DNA from: Ostrinia nubilalis
Lineage: Eukaryota; Arthropoda; Insecta; Lepidoptera; Crambidae
Assembly: GCF_963855985.1 (NCBI RefSeq)
Contig: NC_087106.1
Location: forward strand, 2,587,001 to 2,651,000
Reading direction: 5' to 3'
DNA: 64,000 nucleotides
Shown: positions 54,424 to 64,000 of the stretch, in pieces
How positions within the stretch are numbered: the stretch's first letter is position 1
How the letters are laid out: every line of letters starts with the position of its first letter
Translations under genes and position numbers: made by a program
Notes under the pieces: generated by a model
Told to the model about the DNA's origin: nothing
The model's input: the letters and a program-made list of their open reading frames with translations, nothing else
The model's database searches: none

Positions 54424-54516
54424 AGAGTCGATAGCAACATGGAGCCTATATGGACCGATTTGCCCGTAGCTGCCGAAGCTTGCCTGGAAATGGTAAGATG
54501 TGAGTGCAAGAAGTAG
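54424..54516 (+). pseudogene. Fragment of a transposon-type CXC protein
   Basis: Open frame RVDSNMEPIWTDLPVAAEAC then LEMVRCECKK and a stop. It resembles the EPIWT-LP-A---C-E-V-C-CKK start of Cys-rich CXC proteins encoded by insect repeats. Only about 31 codons remain. Confidence 0.4.
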
Positions 54517-54519
54517 TGC

Positions 54520-55770
54520 TGGTGAAGCTGGTGCTGTCTGAAAAAACAACTAAAATGATCACAACCGTAGCCTTTGTGCTAAAATATATGCCGTACTATG
54601 ATTGTCAATCCTCATTTTCCTCACACTTACTTTTCCATTAAATCATTGTACAATAGTATGCAGAAATAAAAGTATTAATTAAAATGATAATAATCATTAG
54701 ACATTTAGACAAATTCAAGTTCTTTATTTAGTGCTTTCTTCTTATGATATTTTTAATATTAAAATGAAAAAAATACTAATCATGGTAGATTGATGTGCCA
54801 GCAACTTCTAAATAAATTCTAAAATAATAATCCTTAAGTACTTGCTTATGAACCAAATAGTATGAATTCATGGATAAAATAAATATTTTTTTCCGATGCG
54901 CGATAAAATTCGGCCGCTGTGTCCTGAAGAAAAAAATTTTTTCACCTACTTTTTGCAAAAAAAGTACCATACAATGGTATTTATTTATAATCCTGATAAA
55001 TGTAGCTTACAGGACATATTTTTTTTATTAGATTATCTCCAGTGGTTTAAAAGTAAACGATGTTTATTTAAAAAAATACTTTTTGGTTTTTGTGAATTTT
55101 GCTCAATATTTCTATTTTTTTGTATGAAAAGGCAAAAAGTTTGTTCTAGAAATGAAATCGCCATCCTTTAATTATCTGAAAATGATACCACACTTGCCCT
55201 AATACTCATAGTTTTGAAGATATGGGCCTTAGAGTGAAGCGCGGCAGAAGGAAACTTGCCCTCCCTCCCCCTGCTACCACAGGGGGGGCTCCCGATGTCT
55301 ACCGACGGAAATCCACTCAGGAGGACCCAAAGAACCACTGTTGCAAAAATGAGCCTTCTATACCAAAGTGGAGGGGTCTCCATACAAATCATTGCACTAA
55401 ATTCCCTACTATCCTTGCCAGACAGTTTTTTTAGGATAGCTGCCAAAGCCACGAGGACCCAAACTTCATGATTCACCAACATTCTATCCTACATTGGGAG
55501 CATACGCTGACAAACTTTCAGCTTTTATAAAATGACGTAGGTCTGGCGTTCACCAGCTCTGTCTATAAGAGAGTACTCTAATCTGCAACCACACAACAAA
55601 CGTTTTGGTTCAGTCTTGCATAACAGCGTCCTATGAAATGTAGTCCCGTTTATCGGCCCGGTGTCGGGTCGCCGCGACCCCCTCCCACTGCTGTAACCCT
55701 ATCGGACACTGCAGTCTGTTGTTTTAACTGAAGCACTGGTGAGTGCGGAAATTTCTGAAAGAGCAGATTT
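54520..55770. other. Intergenic DNA, no gene seen
   Basis: AT-rich, with a more GC-rich patch around 55230-55350 that shows no recognisable protein. Confidence 0.5.
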
Positions 55771-55773
55771 TCC

Positions 55774-55888
55774 GTACAGTCAGCGTCAAATACACTCAAA
55801 TAGCTGATAACACAACCTTATTTCAATTGTAACAAAGACATGTTGCGAAGTTATAGGTATGTAGCTTTAACTTTGGGTGTCACTGTAC
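55774..55888. mobile_element. Degraded relative of the 14492 MITE
   Basis: gtacagtcagcgtcaaatac at the left and gggtgtcactgtac at the right. Confidence 0.5.
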
Positions 55889-56084
55889 AATCAAACTAGA
55901 AAAAAATTAACAAAGCTTAGCACGAGGGGTTTACAGGACTAGTAATTTGTGCAATTACTGAACAAAACACGTTCGACTGTTATTGACTTTGATCTGTGCA
56001 CTGAAGACTTTCTGGTATTATTTTAAGTTTAAGAATCTGTGGGTGCACATTATGTTAGCATTTTGAATTAATTTAAGTTCTTTT

Positions 56085-56112
56085 ACTGTCCACTGCTGGA
56101 AAAAGGCCTTAG
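56085..56112 (-). mobile_element. RTE-like tail, part 1 (interrupted copy)
   Basis: gtccactgctggaaaaaggcc; continues at 56531 after the inverted-repeat insertion. Confidence 0.75.
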
Positions 56113-56530
56113 GCCTCAGCCTCGAATTCAGCGGGCAGCGGCGCGGAAGCGGCGGCGGCGCGGGAGCGGGGCGGGCAACGCAGACCCGTTCTCGAAACAA
56201 GCGGGCAGCTCGCGCGGCGCTTTAGCGGCGAAGTGTTGTGTTCGGGGTTGTGTTGTCGAGATATTTGTTTTTATTCGCAAACGAAATGTCTGAACAACGG
56301 CGACAATTTTATTTCGATTCAAATTTATTCCTAACGCTCGATTTATTGTGGGCAAAAGAAGGAGTGCGCTGCCCGCTCGTTGCCCGCTCCCGCGTCGCTG
56401 CCCGCTCGTTGCCCGCTCCCGTGCCGCTGTTTTCGAGAACCGGTCTATTTGATTTTACGCATAAGATCCTGCCGCTCCCGCGCCGCTACCGCCGCCGCCC
56501 CGCTGCCCGCTAAATTCGAGGCTGAGGCCT
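56110..56530. mobile_element. GC-rich 420-bp Harbinger-like inverted-repeat element
   Basis: Ends ttaggcctcagcctcgaatt and aattcgaggctgaggcctta, perfect inverted repeats, continuing into imperfect GC-rich arms (gcgggcagcggcgcgg / ccgctgcccgc). TTA is duplicated on both sides, and the host RTE tail resumes afterward. Confidence 0.85.
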
Positions 56531-56640
56531 TACCCAAAGATTCCCACAACGACATGTACTGTGCTGCCCGCATCCAGGTGTTTCCCGCAACCTTCACCAG
56601 ATCGTCGATCGACCGGGTGGGCGGCCTGCCTAAGAAGCTA
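56531..56640 (-). mobile_element. RTE-like tail, part 2
   Basis: cccaaagattcccacaacga, gctgcccgcatccaggtg and ttcaccagatcgtcgatcg continue the fragment ending at 56112. Confidence 0.8.
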
Positions 56641-56784
56641 CGTTATGTGATTTCGTGACATTCTAGAAGATTTATGTTTATCTGTCAGTTGCCAGAAACT
56701 TCATCTCGTCCTCTAGAATAGACGTTACTATCGGTCCTACGAGTCCTAGTTAGTAGTCTAGTTCTTAAAATGATTAAACTTTTA

Positions 56785-56965
56785 GCCTAGGCGCAGACCA
56801 CCGCTTTTTAGTTGGCTGATAGTTGGATCGGGCTGTTGATCAGTATGGAGATGTATGAAAGTGCGCACCACACCTAAGTACACCGATTTGGCATCGGCCG
56901 ATTCTTCATACAAATCGGGCCCAACTATCACCCAACTAAAAGTCGGTGGTCTGCGCCTAGGATAA
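56785..56965. mobile_element. Hairpin MITE, family L, copy 2
   Basis: ttagcctaggcgcagaccac and gtggtctgcgcctaggataa; inner gttggctgatagttgg. Same family as 36289-36468. Confidence 0.85.
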
Positions 56966-58599
56966 GATAACGGTGATTACGGGTCTAGTGCTACCAAGGA
57001 AGGTTGATTCTCCGGTTAACACACAATACATGCAAAAAGACTAAATAATGTATTGTATCCAAACTGATTGCCTGATATGAAAATTGGTAGAACACCCGAA
57101 TATTCCTTCTGCTATTTATAAATGATATTAAATATCGCTCGCGTACATATTCCTATTTTAGATCGGTATTCTAGGGCGAAGTTATATCCTTCCTTCGCGT
57201 GGGTATTTCAATTTTGACGTCACAGGCCTTGTTTTAGACCTTTTAAATTGACTTGGAGTCTGAAATGGCTCAAACGAACCTATAGCTTAACGTGGCTTCC
57301 GTAGCACCGTAGATTTTCTTTCGTCTTTTTATCAAAGAAAAAATGCATAGATTCAAGTTTATGGGGCTCATATTATCAGAAGGACGATATATACCCAGTA
57401 AAATAATAACCGCATTATTCAAATTTCTTAGCGATTAGAGTCGCATCTCAAATTAAATTATAAATAAACAACTTAAAAAGATCGAACTGCCTCAGTGCTC
57501 CGTCACTCGTCTAATGGTAATCTGGATTATGCCTCTACCACAGACCTAATTTTCTTCTTCTTAACCTAACCTAACATTGTTTTCGCAATTTATTATAAGG
57601 GTGAATATCAACTAACTCGATTTTTGCCTAATTCCGGTGGCGAATTTTTATTTCCACTTTCCAAAACTTTTTTGTGGCAGAAATAATAGTAAATAACTTG
57701 TATTATTCAATGATATGGTAGAGATCAAAATATTATTAATACTTCTCGAGATATGTTAATTTGAAATTCTCAAGAGCCACCGAAATTGTATTTGAGCCAC
57801 CGGAATTAAGAACCAATCCACCGAAATTTATTTATACAGCGGAATTCGAAATGTTATGGATGATTGTCTCAAATCACTTATTTATCTGTAATCAAGTAAG
57901 TATTATTATCCAGTAAAGATGTTTATAATTAAAAACAATACTCAGGCCTGTGTTGTGACCCTAAAAAAGCATCAGATCTTCCCATGTGAGTCGTAAGAGC
58001 CGTCTAAGCAATCAAAATACTGGAGGGTGGGCTGTAGCATCTTTCCAGGTATTATACTACCATACTGGAACTACCAACCAGCCTGCTAAGCATGGTGATA
58101 ACGGCAAAATCCCTCCATAGAGAACAAATTCAAAACTTTCTGGCTTTAGCCGCCAACAGCCCCGTTATTCTAGACACATCACAAAGACATCATACACGAC
58201 CCTCAAACCCAGAAACCAACTCTAGTCCCGGGAGGGCGACCAACTGCCCCAGGTTGGTGTTAGGTTTATCTTCCATAAGTAAAAATGTTGGTCCAGGCTA
58301 GCCAATTTTTCATGATGGTATCATACCTATCCTACACTCAGAATTACGCAACTAATTATTCGCTAAAGACCATGCGAACTGGAGATTAAGTATGAAGATA
58401 TTTCTAGATCTATACCAGCTACTGAACTAACACATTACATATTTGTGAGTTAAATGAAAGTAGTACAATTAAGAAACGGAGGACTAAATCCAGCCAGCCT
58501 CATGGAGAGAGAAGGCCTAGCAAAACATGCCAGAACTGTAAAAGCGTACTGAGCTGCACCCTAATAGTACTCCAAAAATCAAAATGTAGTAATCATTTT

Positions 58600-58735
58600 T
58601 AGACGAACAGGCAATTTAATCACATGTGCATTCTCCGATCACCACACAGATTATGACCGCAGTCTATGGAGGAACACTATCTGCGGTCGCGATCCTCATC
58701 AGTGAGGGACCGAGGAAGAAGAAGAAGTGATCACC
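58600..58735 (+). mobile_element. Retrotransposon 3' end with GAA tail
   Basis: tatgaccgcagtctatggag, cgatcctcatcagtgaggga then a gaggaagaagaagaag run; the frame reads DYDRSLWRNTICGRDPHQ and stop, a non-LTR-type 3' end with microsatellite. Confidence 0.6.
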
Positions 58736-58759
58736 GAAATAGAAGAATGCCGAATAAAA

Positions 58760-60050
58760 AATGCTCAAAAGATGTCGACTGATGAAGTCTAAGCCACGAC
58801 CAGTGCCAATTGAGAATGTTACTAGGTATGCAAAATCACTTGAAACCTATGTTACAGTTAAGCTTTTACATTTACAAATACATTAGTTTTTATTTCATTC
58901 AAAAATACCCAGTAGTTATGATTTTATAGGCATTCAAAGTTCGCTTAAATATTGAGTCCCGCCGACGGTCACGTGACCCCGTGTGACGTACATTCACAGC
59001 GTCCGCTCACTAGAAAACGGATATAAACATACTTAAATATTTTTTTTTTGTAAATACAAACTTATTATACATAATAGTTAACACCCAGACCCATCACAGA
59101 AATTAAAATAGAACCAAACCCAAACTTGATGCGATTGTGTCGTTTTATTGCGAATTACCTTCCAGCTCCATCATTAGACCCCGATTACTATATAGAATTA
59201 AAATACTCATCAATACAAAACGAACGAGCCCAAACTCGATGCATTTAAGTCGTTTTATTATAGAGTTCCTATGGCCACCTTCCAGCTCCATCATCAGATC
59301 AGCTCCATGTCATCATAATATTGCATGGTCATCCAAATCACATGTGTTTGCGAAATTTCAGCTTAATCGGTTGCCTGGAAGTGGGTCTTAATTCAGTTTG
59401 CAAGATTCCACCCATACAAATATGAGCCAGTCGTTGTAATATGACGTCACGCGCATAAAATGGCGGGCCGGCCGCCGCCCGCACTTTTAAAATTCAATAT
59501 CTTGGAAACTAATTGACGTATCGAAATAATTCTTTCACGTGTATTTTTTATTTTTAACAGAGAATACAGAAAGCTAAAAAACAAAATTAGTGAACATTCT
59601 TCATTCAGCTCCAAAATCCCACGAATTTTCAGCTCGAGTGGCAGAATAGATTGCAACCTACGAGACTAGGGAAATTTTAGCTGTTTCAGAACTATTCTCA
59701 TCTGTTTTTAAGATTCTGCTTAGTATCGATGTATAAATAGCTATCCAAGTCCTCACGCTGATACAAAGTGTATTATAGAGACGATTTTTTGTAATAAGTC
59801 GAAAGTATGTATTTGCGAGGACCAAATTGAATATACCAACATGAATAATGAGGATAGCAGAACCATTTTGGTAAATGCCTAAGCTGCTAGGAGAGATTAA
59901 GAAGCACTACTAGTAATTAGACTGAAGATCGAGATTATCCCGACACTTTAGCGAAGATATCCTGGACTTAATTAAGCTTGAGCGAGATTAGAATGCCCTA
60001 TTAAAAACAACAAGGTATGAACCAGGAGATAATGAAATCACAACTGAGCT
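58760..60050. other. No gene seen
   Basis: Contains an imperfect ~110-bp direct repeat (ttgcgaattaccttccagct near 59150 and gttcctatggccaccttcca near 59265). Otherwise unrecognised. Confidence 0.4.
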
Positions 60051-60054
60051 TATG

Positions 60055-60465
60055 AAATCAGTGATCGCTTACTATGGGCCTCACTAGGAAGGCTCACGGT
60101 CACCCAAAGGGCGATGGAGCGGGCTATGCTCGGAGTTTCCCTGCGTGATCGAATCAGAAATGAGAAGATCCGCAGGAGAACCAAAGTAACCGACATAGCT
60201 CGCAGAATTGCTAAAATCAAGTGCCAGTGGGCGGGGTACATAGCTCGTAGAGACGATGGCCGTTGGGGCAGGAAAGTTCTCGAGTGGCGACCACGGGCTG
60301 GAAGACGTAGCGTGGGCAGGCCTCCTACTAGGTGGACCGACGATCTGGTAAAGGTCGCGGGAAGAGCCTGGATGCGGGCAGCGCAGGATCGTTCATTATG
60401 GAAAACCTTGGGGGAGGCCTTTGTCCAGTAGTGGACGTCATTTGGCTGAAACGAACGAACGAACA
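60055..60465 (+). mobile_element. RTE-like retrotransposon C terminus and 3' tail, best-preserved copy
   Basis: Open frame from 60114: MERAMLGVSLRDRIRNEKIR, TDIARRIAKIKCQWAGYIAR, RWGRKVLEWRPRAGRRSVGR, PPTRWTDDLVKVAGRAWMRA and [10 protein letters not shown], then stop; tail ctgaaacgaacgaacgaac. The region following reverse transcriptase in a very abundant lepidopteran non-LTR family. 5' end missing. Confidence 0.9.
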
Positions 60466-62113
60466 TGCAACTTCTGAAGTATTTGTATGAAAACTTCGTC
60501 ATATCAGCCCTCCCCCAAGATCACAACTCGAAACTTATCTGATTGCTGCGAGGGTTCAGAGTTGGAGACACCATAATCTCTTAAAGTCTTCACTACCTCC
60601 CACTTAGAGGTTTTCAAGCTTCTGAGCTAGACCGAGCTCAGTATCAAGATACGGCGAGTACATCACATAACTTTGATTAACTGACGATATTTTAGTTATG
60701 ACTGAGACCTTAGTAGACCTAGGTACAATGCTCCAGAGCGAATAAGACCAATCCTGGCAATAGATTCGCCACCGGAGCCACCGAAATTGCGCCACCGGAA
60801 TTAAAAAACTAAAACAAAATTCAAATTATAAAGAAAACTATAATTCTGATCAATAATTTCTGTATGCAGATAAAACAAAACACCAAACTTTAATCATATT
60901 AAAGAATCGTTTAGCATATTAGTAAGTAGCTTTCACTCATACACTTGTCAGCGAAATTGAAAAATTTTGTATTCCTGTGCACCTGATACAAATATTTACG
61001 GGTCTGCTGGAAAAACAATACCACAAGTCGCAAGTCTTTATAGCCCGATCAGGAGGACACAGCTGTGTGATGCAGGGAAGAAGAACTCTACGTCTCTCAA
61101 AGCTTCTTTGGAGATGTAAGAGAGTGTCGAAATTGAGCCACTGTAATTGCTTTTTTCCGTGGGACAGTTTTGAAAGGCTATTTAAAACACTTAAATTATG
61201 AAATATCACATTTCTTTCATATCATTTGGAAGTCTTATTTAATGTATTTTATGGCTATACTATTCTTAAATTACTAGAATCCCCGAGAAAGAAGGAATAA
61301 CACAATTTATGAGTAGAAATAGAGTTATGACACGCCACCGCTATTAGATTTTGGGTCTTTGAAATTTTTTTTAGTACATAAAATAACTACCTATTGTCCT
61401 GAATACTTTGCTATCGTGTAAAACGCTGTTTAAACTATATACAGAAAAAAAATCATCGCTCTAGTTACATTTCTCCCATCGATTCTCAGCTCCGCCGCGT
61501 AAAAAACGTGCTTGGGATATTCACCCTATAATATTATGTTTACTACATTAATTAGGAAAAATTTTCATAATCATAAAAGAAAAGATCGGTTCCCCATACC
61601 AACTTTTCCATATTTCAAGTAAACAAAACTTTGCATGTCCTTCGTTAATCACCAATCTGTCTCTACCATCAAAGGTCATCAAAATTGAGTAAGCTTTCGC
61701 ATTTATTACCTATACATATTTAAATTTCACACATACAAACCTATCACACGTAAACAAACTGCTATTTATAGACAACTGTAATATCGATTACTTTTATAGC
61801 CCTTTTAACGGGAACTTCAATAAATACTTATCGATAATATTAATACAAGGGATTATCGTCCACTCCATTTTTTTTCATCATCCAACAAAATAAGCGATCA
61901 TTATTTACTGCCCACTGGAAATTATTTACACCATGTGGTGGTGTATTATCGAAATAAATTATTTATGGTCACTTCTAATAATGCTATTTTGGTATTCTGT
62001 TTTATAACTTTTAATTCCGCGGTTGCAAGAAGTTCATTTAAACTTTGTGACCTTCCCAATCTGTCCCGAAGTGGTTAAATGGCAAGCTATATTTGGGACA
62101 TGTTTATTTAAAT

Positions 62114-62342
62114 ACTAATATTATAAATGCGAAAGTAACTCTGTCTGTCTGTCTGTCTGTCTTGCTTTCACGCCTAAACCAATGAACCGATTTTGATAAA
62201 ATATGGCATAGAGATAGTTTGAGTCCCGGGGAAGGACATAGGATAGTTTTTATCCCGGTTTTTGAAACAGGGACGCGCGCCATTAAGTTTTTCTGTGACA
62301 GACAAAACTCCACGCGGGCGAAGCCGCGGGCGGGAAGCTAGT
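62114..62342 (+). mobile_element. Helitron-like element, family B
   Basis: Starts taatattataaatgcgaaag, ctgtctgtctgtctgtct run, ends cgcgggcgaagccgcgggcg then ggaagCTAGT. Confidence 0.75.
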
Positions 62343-62404
62343 AGTGTATACCTAAACACCTGGAATTTTGACTGTCACAGAAAAACGTTTAACGATAACG
62401 TTTT

Positions 62405-62595
62405 ATAATGCGAACAGCTAGGTACTGGAATTCGCTGCCTGCTGCTGTCTTTCCCGAAGACTATAACCCGGGTGTTTTTAAGGCGAGGGTGAATAGGCAC
62501 TTACAGGGCAGATATGTACCATCCTAGACTGCATCTCACTTAACACCAGGTGCGATTGCGGTCAAATACTTGCCTTCTTGCATAAAAAGTGCCTA
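62405..62595 (+). mobile_element. CR1/jockey-like retrotransposon 3' end
   Basis: Open frame MRTARYWNSLPAAVFPEDYN then FKARVNRHLQGRYVPS and stop, the WNSLP block near the C terminus of non-LTR reverse transcriptases. Its 3' UTR aacaccaggtgcgattgcgg recurs at 19870, 25230, 46500 and (reversed) 50090. Confidence 0.8.
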
Positions 62596-62599
62596 CTTA

Positions 62600-63746
62600 A
62601 TTAAGAATCTGACAAGATGAAGATTAATAAAACTCATAATAATCTTATACGATTTATTTAGTAAAACACATAAAAAATTAGAAAAGTATTTACAAAAATA
62701 TTTACAGTCTCTTAATATTTACATTAGACAAATATCTGACCGTTAATTAACAGGCAGTTAACCTAATTAACACAATGGCTTTTAAACTTAATTAATTTTA
62801 ATAAAATAAACAAAATTATTAGCATATTGGGCAAACGAAAATTTGTTTTATATTTCATAAAATTAAGTTACAATGATATTCTTAACTTCAATATTATTAT
62901 CACAAATATAACATAATGTTTATCTACTAATATTACTGAGATAGGGGGAGATAGTTCTCAGTTTTTCTAGGAAAGTTTTTTATCTTTTTATAAGTATGAA
63001 ATACTTGATAAATGAATAGTTAAATCCGCGCTAAAAGTCTAGACAATTTTGTACGTAGGATATGATAAGAAATCCTGAAGTAGAAATTGAACTGTCTCAG
63101 TGAGCTCAACTTCACTTCACTTCACTTCACTGAAATCAAAGATAGAATCATTCAAATAACTTGTGCCATAAATATAGTAGCCATATTTGTTTACAAGATT
63201 GTCAAACTCTATTGTAAATACTTAAATATGGTGCATGAGAAAGTCTACATATTGGCTAATAATACTCTAAAAATCTAACCAAAATCTTAACATAGCACTC
63301 AGCATGGTAGAATTGGTCTATCCATAAAAAATATGCCTCTAGCCTTACAAGAACACTCTTTTGTGGTTTTATAAACCAAAAAGAATCTGCTAGAACTAAA
63401 TTATATTAGCCTCTATGACATTGCACACGCAGAAAATTATAAACTAATTTTCAGAAGAGTCACTACGGTCTCCAGTCTATCAACCTACTGTAAATTTCCT
63501 CAATAATTTTAAACTTTATACCAAAGGTATTAAAACAAATCTCTTTGGGCAAATCACAATTTGCCGTAGGTTGATCTGCTGAAAACTACACAAAGATATA
63601 GCCACACCCCATAGCTTTATAGAAATACCATAATTTACACTCCGTGTGTGTTCCAAAAATAACATATTTCCAAAGAAGAAGAATTTACACTCTTTACTCA
63701 AAAGAAAAAGAAGGTCATATCAAAAGAAGAATAGTACCTATACTTA
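62600..63746. other. AT-rich DNA, no gene seen
   Basis: A short (acttc)n-like run at 63111-63131; no exon recognised. Confidence 0.5.
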
Positions 63747-63870
63747 TGCCTGTTTTCACCATCAATCCCGTAATTTTTCTTAAGTGACCCGTATGAAAAC
63801 AAAATTCCTGTTATGTGTTGTCATAGGGGACACTTAAAAAATTAAGGATTGATGGTGAAAACGGGCATAA
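63747..63870. mobile_element. Hairpin MITE, family N, copy 2
   Basis: tatgcctgttttcaccatca and tgatggtgaaaacgggcata; inner aagtgacccgtatg / cataggggacactt. Confidence 0.85.
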
Positions 63871-63871
63871 C

Positions 63872-63990
63872 ACCCCCTAATTAATAAAAAGTTACACCCA
63901 GATGAACACTGGATTTAAATGACATTTCCATACTAAACGTCACTTTAAAACAGGGTTCAACTATGGTGTAATTTTTATTAAGAAGACAAT
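63872..63990. mobile_element. Hairpin MITE, family K, copy 2
   Basis: aattaataaaaagttacacc and ggtgtaatttttatta with inner gaacactgg and aaaacagggttcaac; abuts the family N element. Confidence 0.75.
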
Positions 63991-64000
63991 AGTATACCTA

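Larger units (their letters stand above)
57594..61540. mobile_element. Possible 4-kb inverted-repeat element with CCACCGAAATT subterminal motifs
   Basis: agggtgaatatc at 57598 and gatattcaccct at 61523 are inverted. CCACCGAAATT-like motifs cluster near both ends: gccaccgaaattg and gccaccggaatta at 57776-57830, and gccaccgaaattgcgccacc at 60777, with weaker ones at 61126 and 61327. No transposase recognised. The short terminal match alone could be chance. Confidence 0.4.

Noticed and set aside
58092..58301. Open frame with Pro/Ser-rich content
   Set aside because: Looks like retroelement debris; no domain or splice context recognised, so not called.

Overview
This is a stretch of insect nuclear DNA, almost certainly from a moth or butterfly (Lepidoptera). 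It is AT-rich, split-gene sequence with GT..AG introns. It is densely filled with hairpin MITEs, Helitron-like elements ending in CTAG-T, tRNA-derived SINEs and 3' tails of non-LTR retrotransposons. One short run of the insect telomere motif TTAGG is present. There is no sign of bacterial or viral organisation and no CRISPR array. The lineage call is inference from element families and protein similarity; no search was run.

Layout. (1) 1-2.7 kb: about ten tandem or degenerate copies of one calpain-15/small optic lobes (sol) exon 3' end, fused to retrotransposon tails and MITEs. (2) 3.1-16.6 kb, plus strand: the last nine coding exons of the sol orthologue, carrying the catalytic Cys, His and Asn and the C-terminal SOH domain through to the stop codon. 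The introns hold tandem arrays of the 3' halves of the preceding exons: 170-bp units after the Cys exon, 122-bp units after the Gly-rich exon, and a 4-kb complex array after the His/Asn exon. (3) 16.6-31.5 kb: 3' flank and intergenic DNA with many MITEs. (4) 31.5-39.8 kb, plus strand: a complete seven-exon secreted histidine acid phosphatase. (5) 43.2-49.3 kb, minus strand: a second complete seven-exon paralogue with the same exon phases, convergent with the first, with a non-LTR reverse transcriptase fragment in one intron. (6) 49.3-64 kb: mostly mobile-element debris, with one possible two-exon fragment of an unknown gene (53.6-54.1 kb) and a possible 4-kb inverted-repeat element.

The genes do not form an obvious pathway: one is an intracellular modulatory protease, the other two are secretory-pathway phosphatases. 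The most unusual feature is a repeated rule. Pieces consisting of an exon 3' half, its splice donor and a little intron have been copied downstream into the next intron. This affects five sol exons, and in one copy it affects the fourth exon of the first phosphatase. Many copies keep an open reading frame and a consensus donor but lack a convincing acceptor. Several copies are joined directly to transposon fragments, in one case at the 7-base microhomology GCGCTGG.
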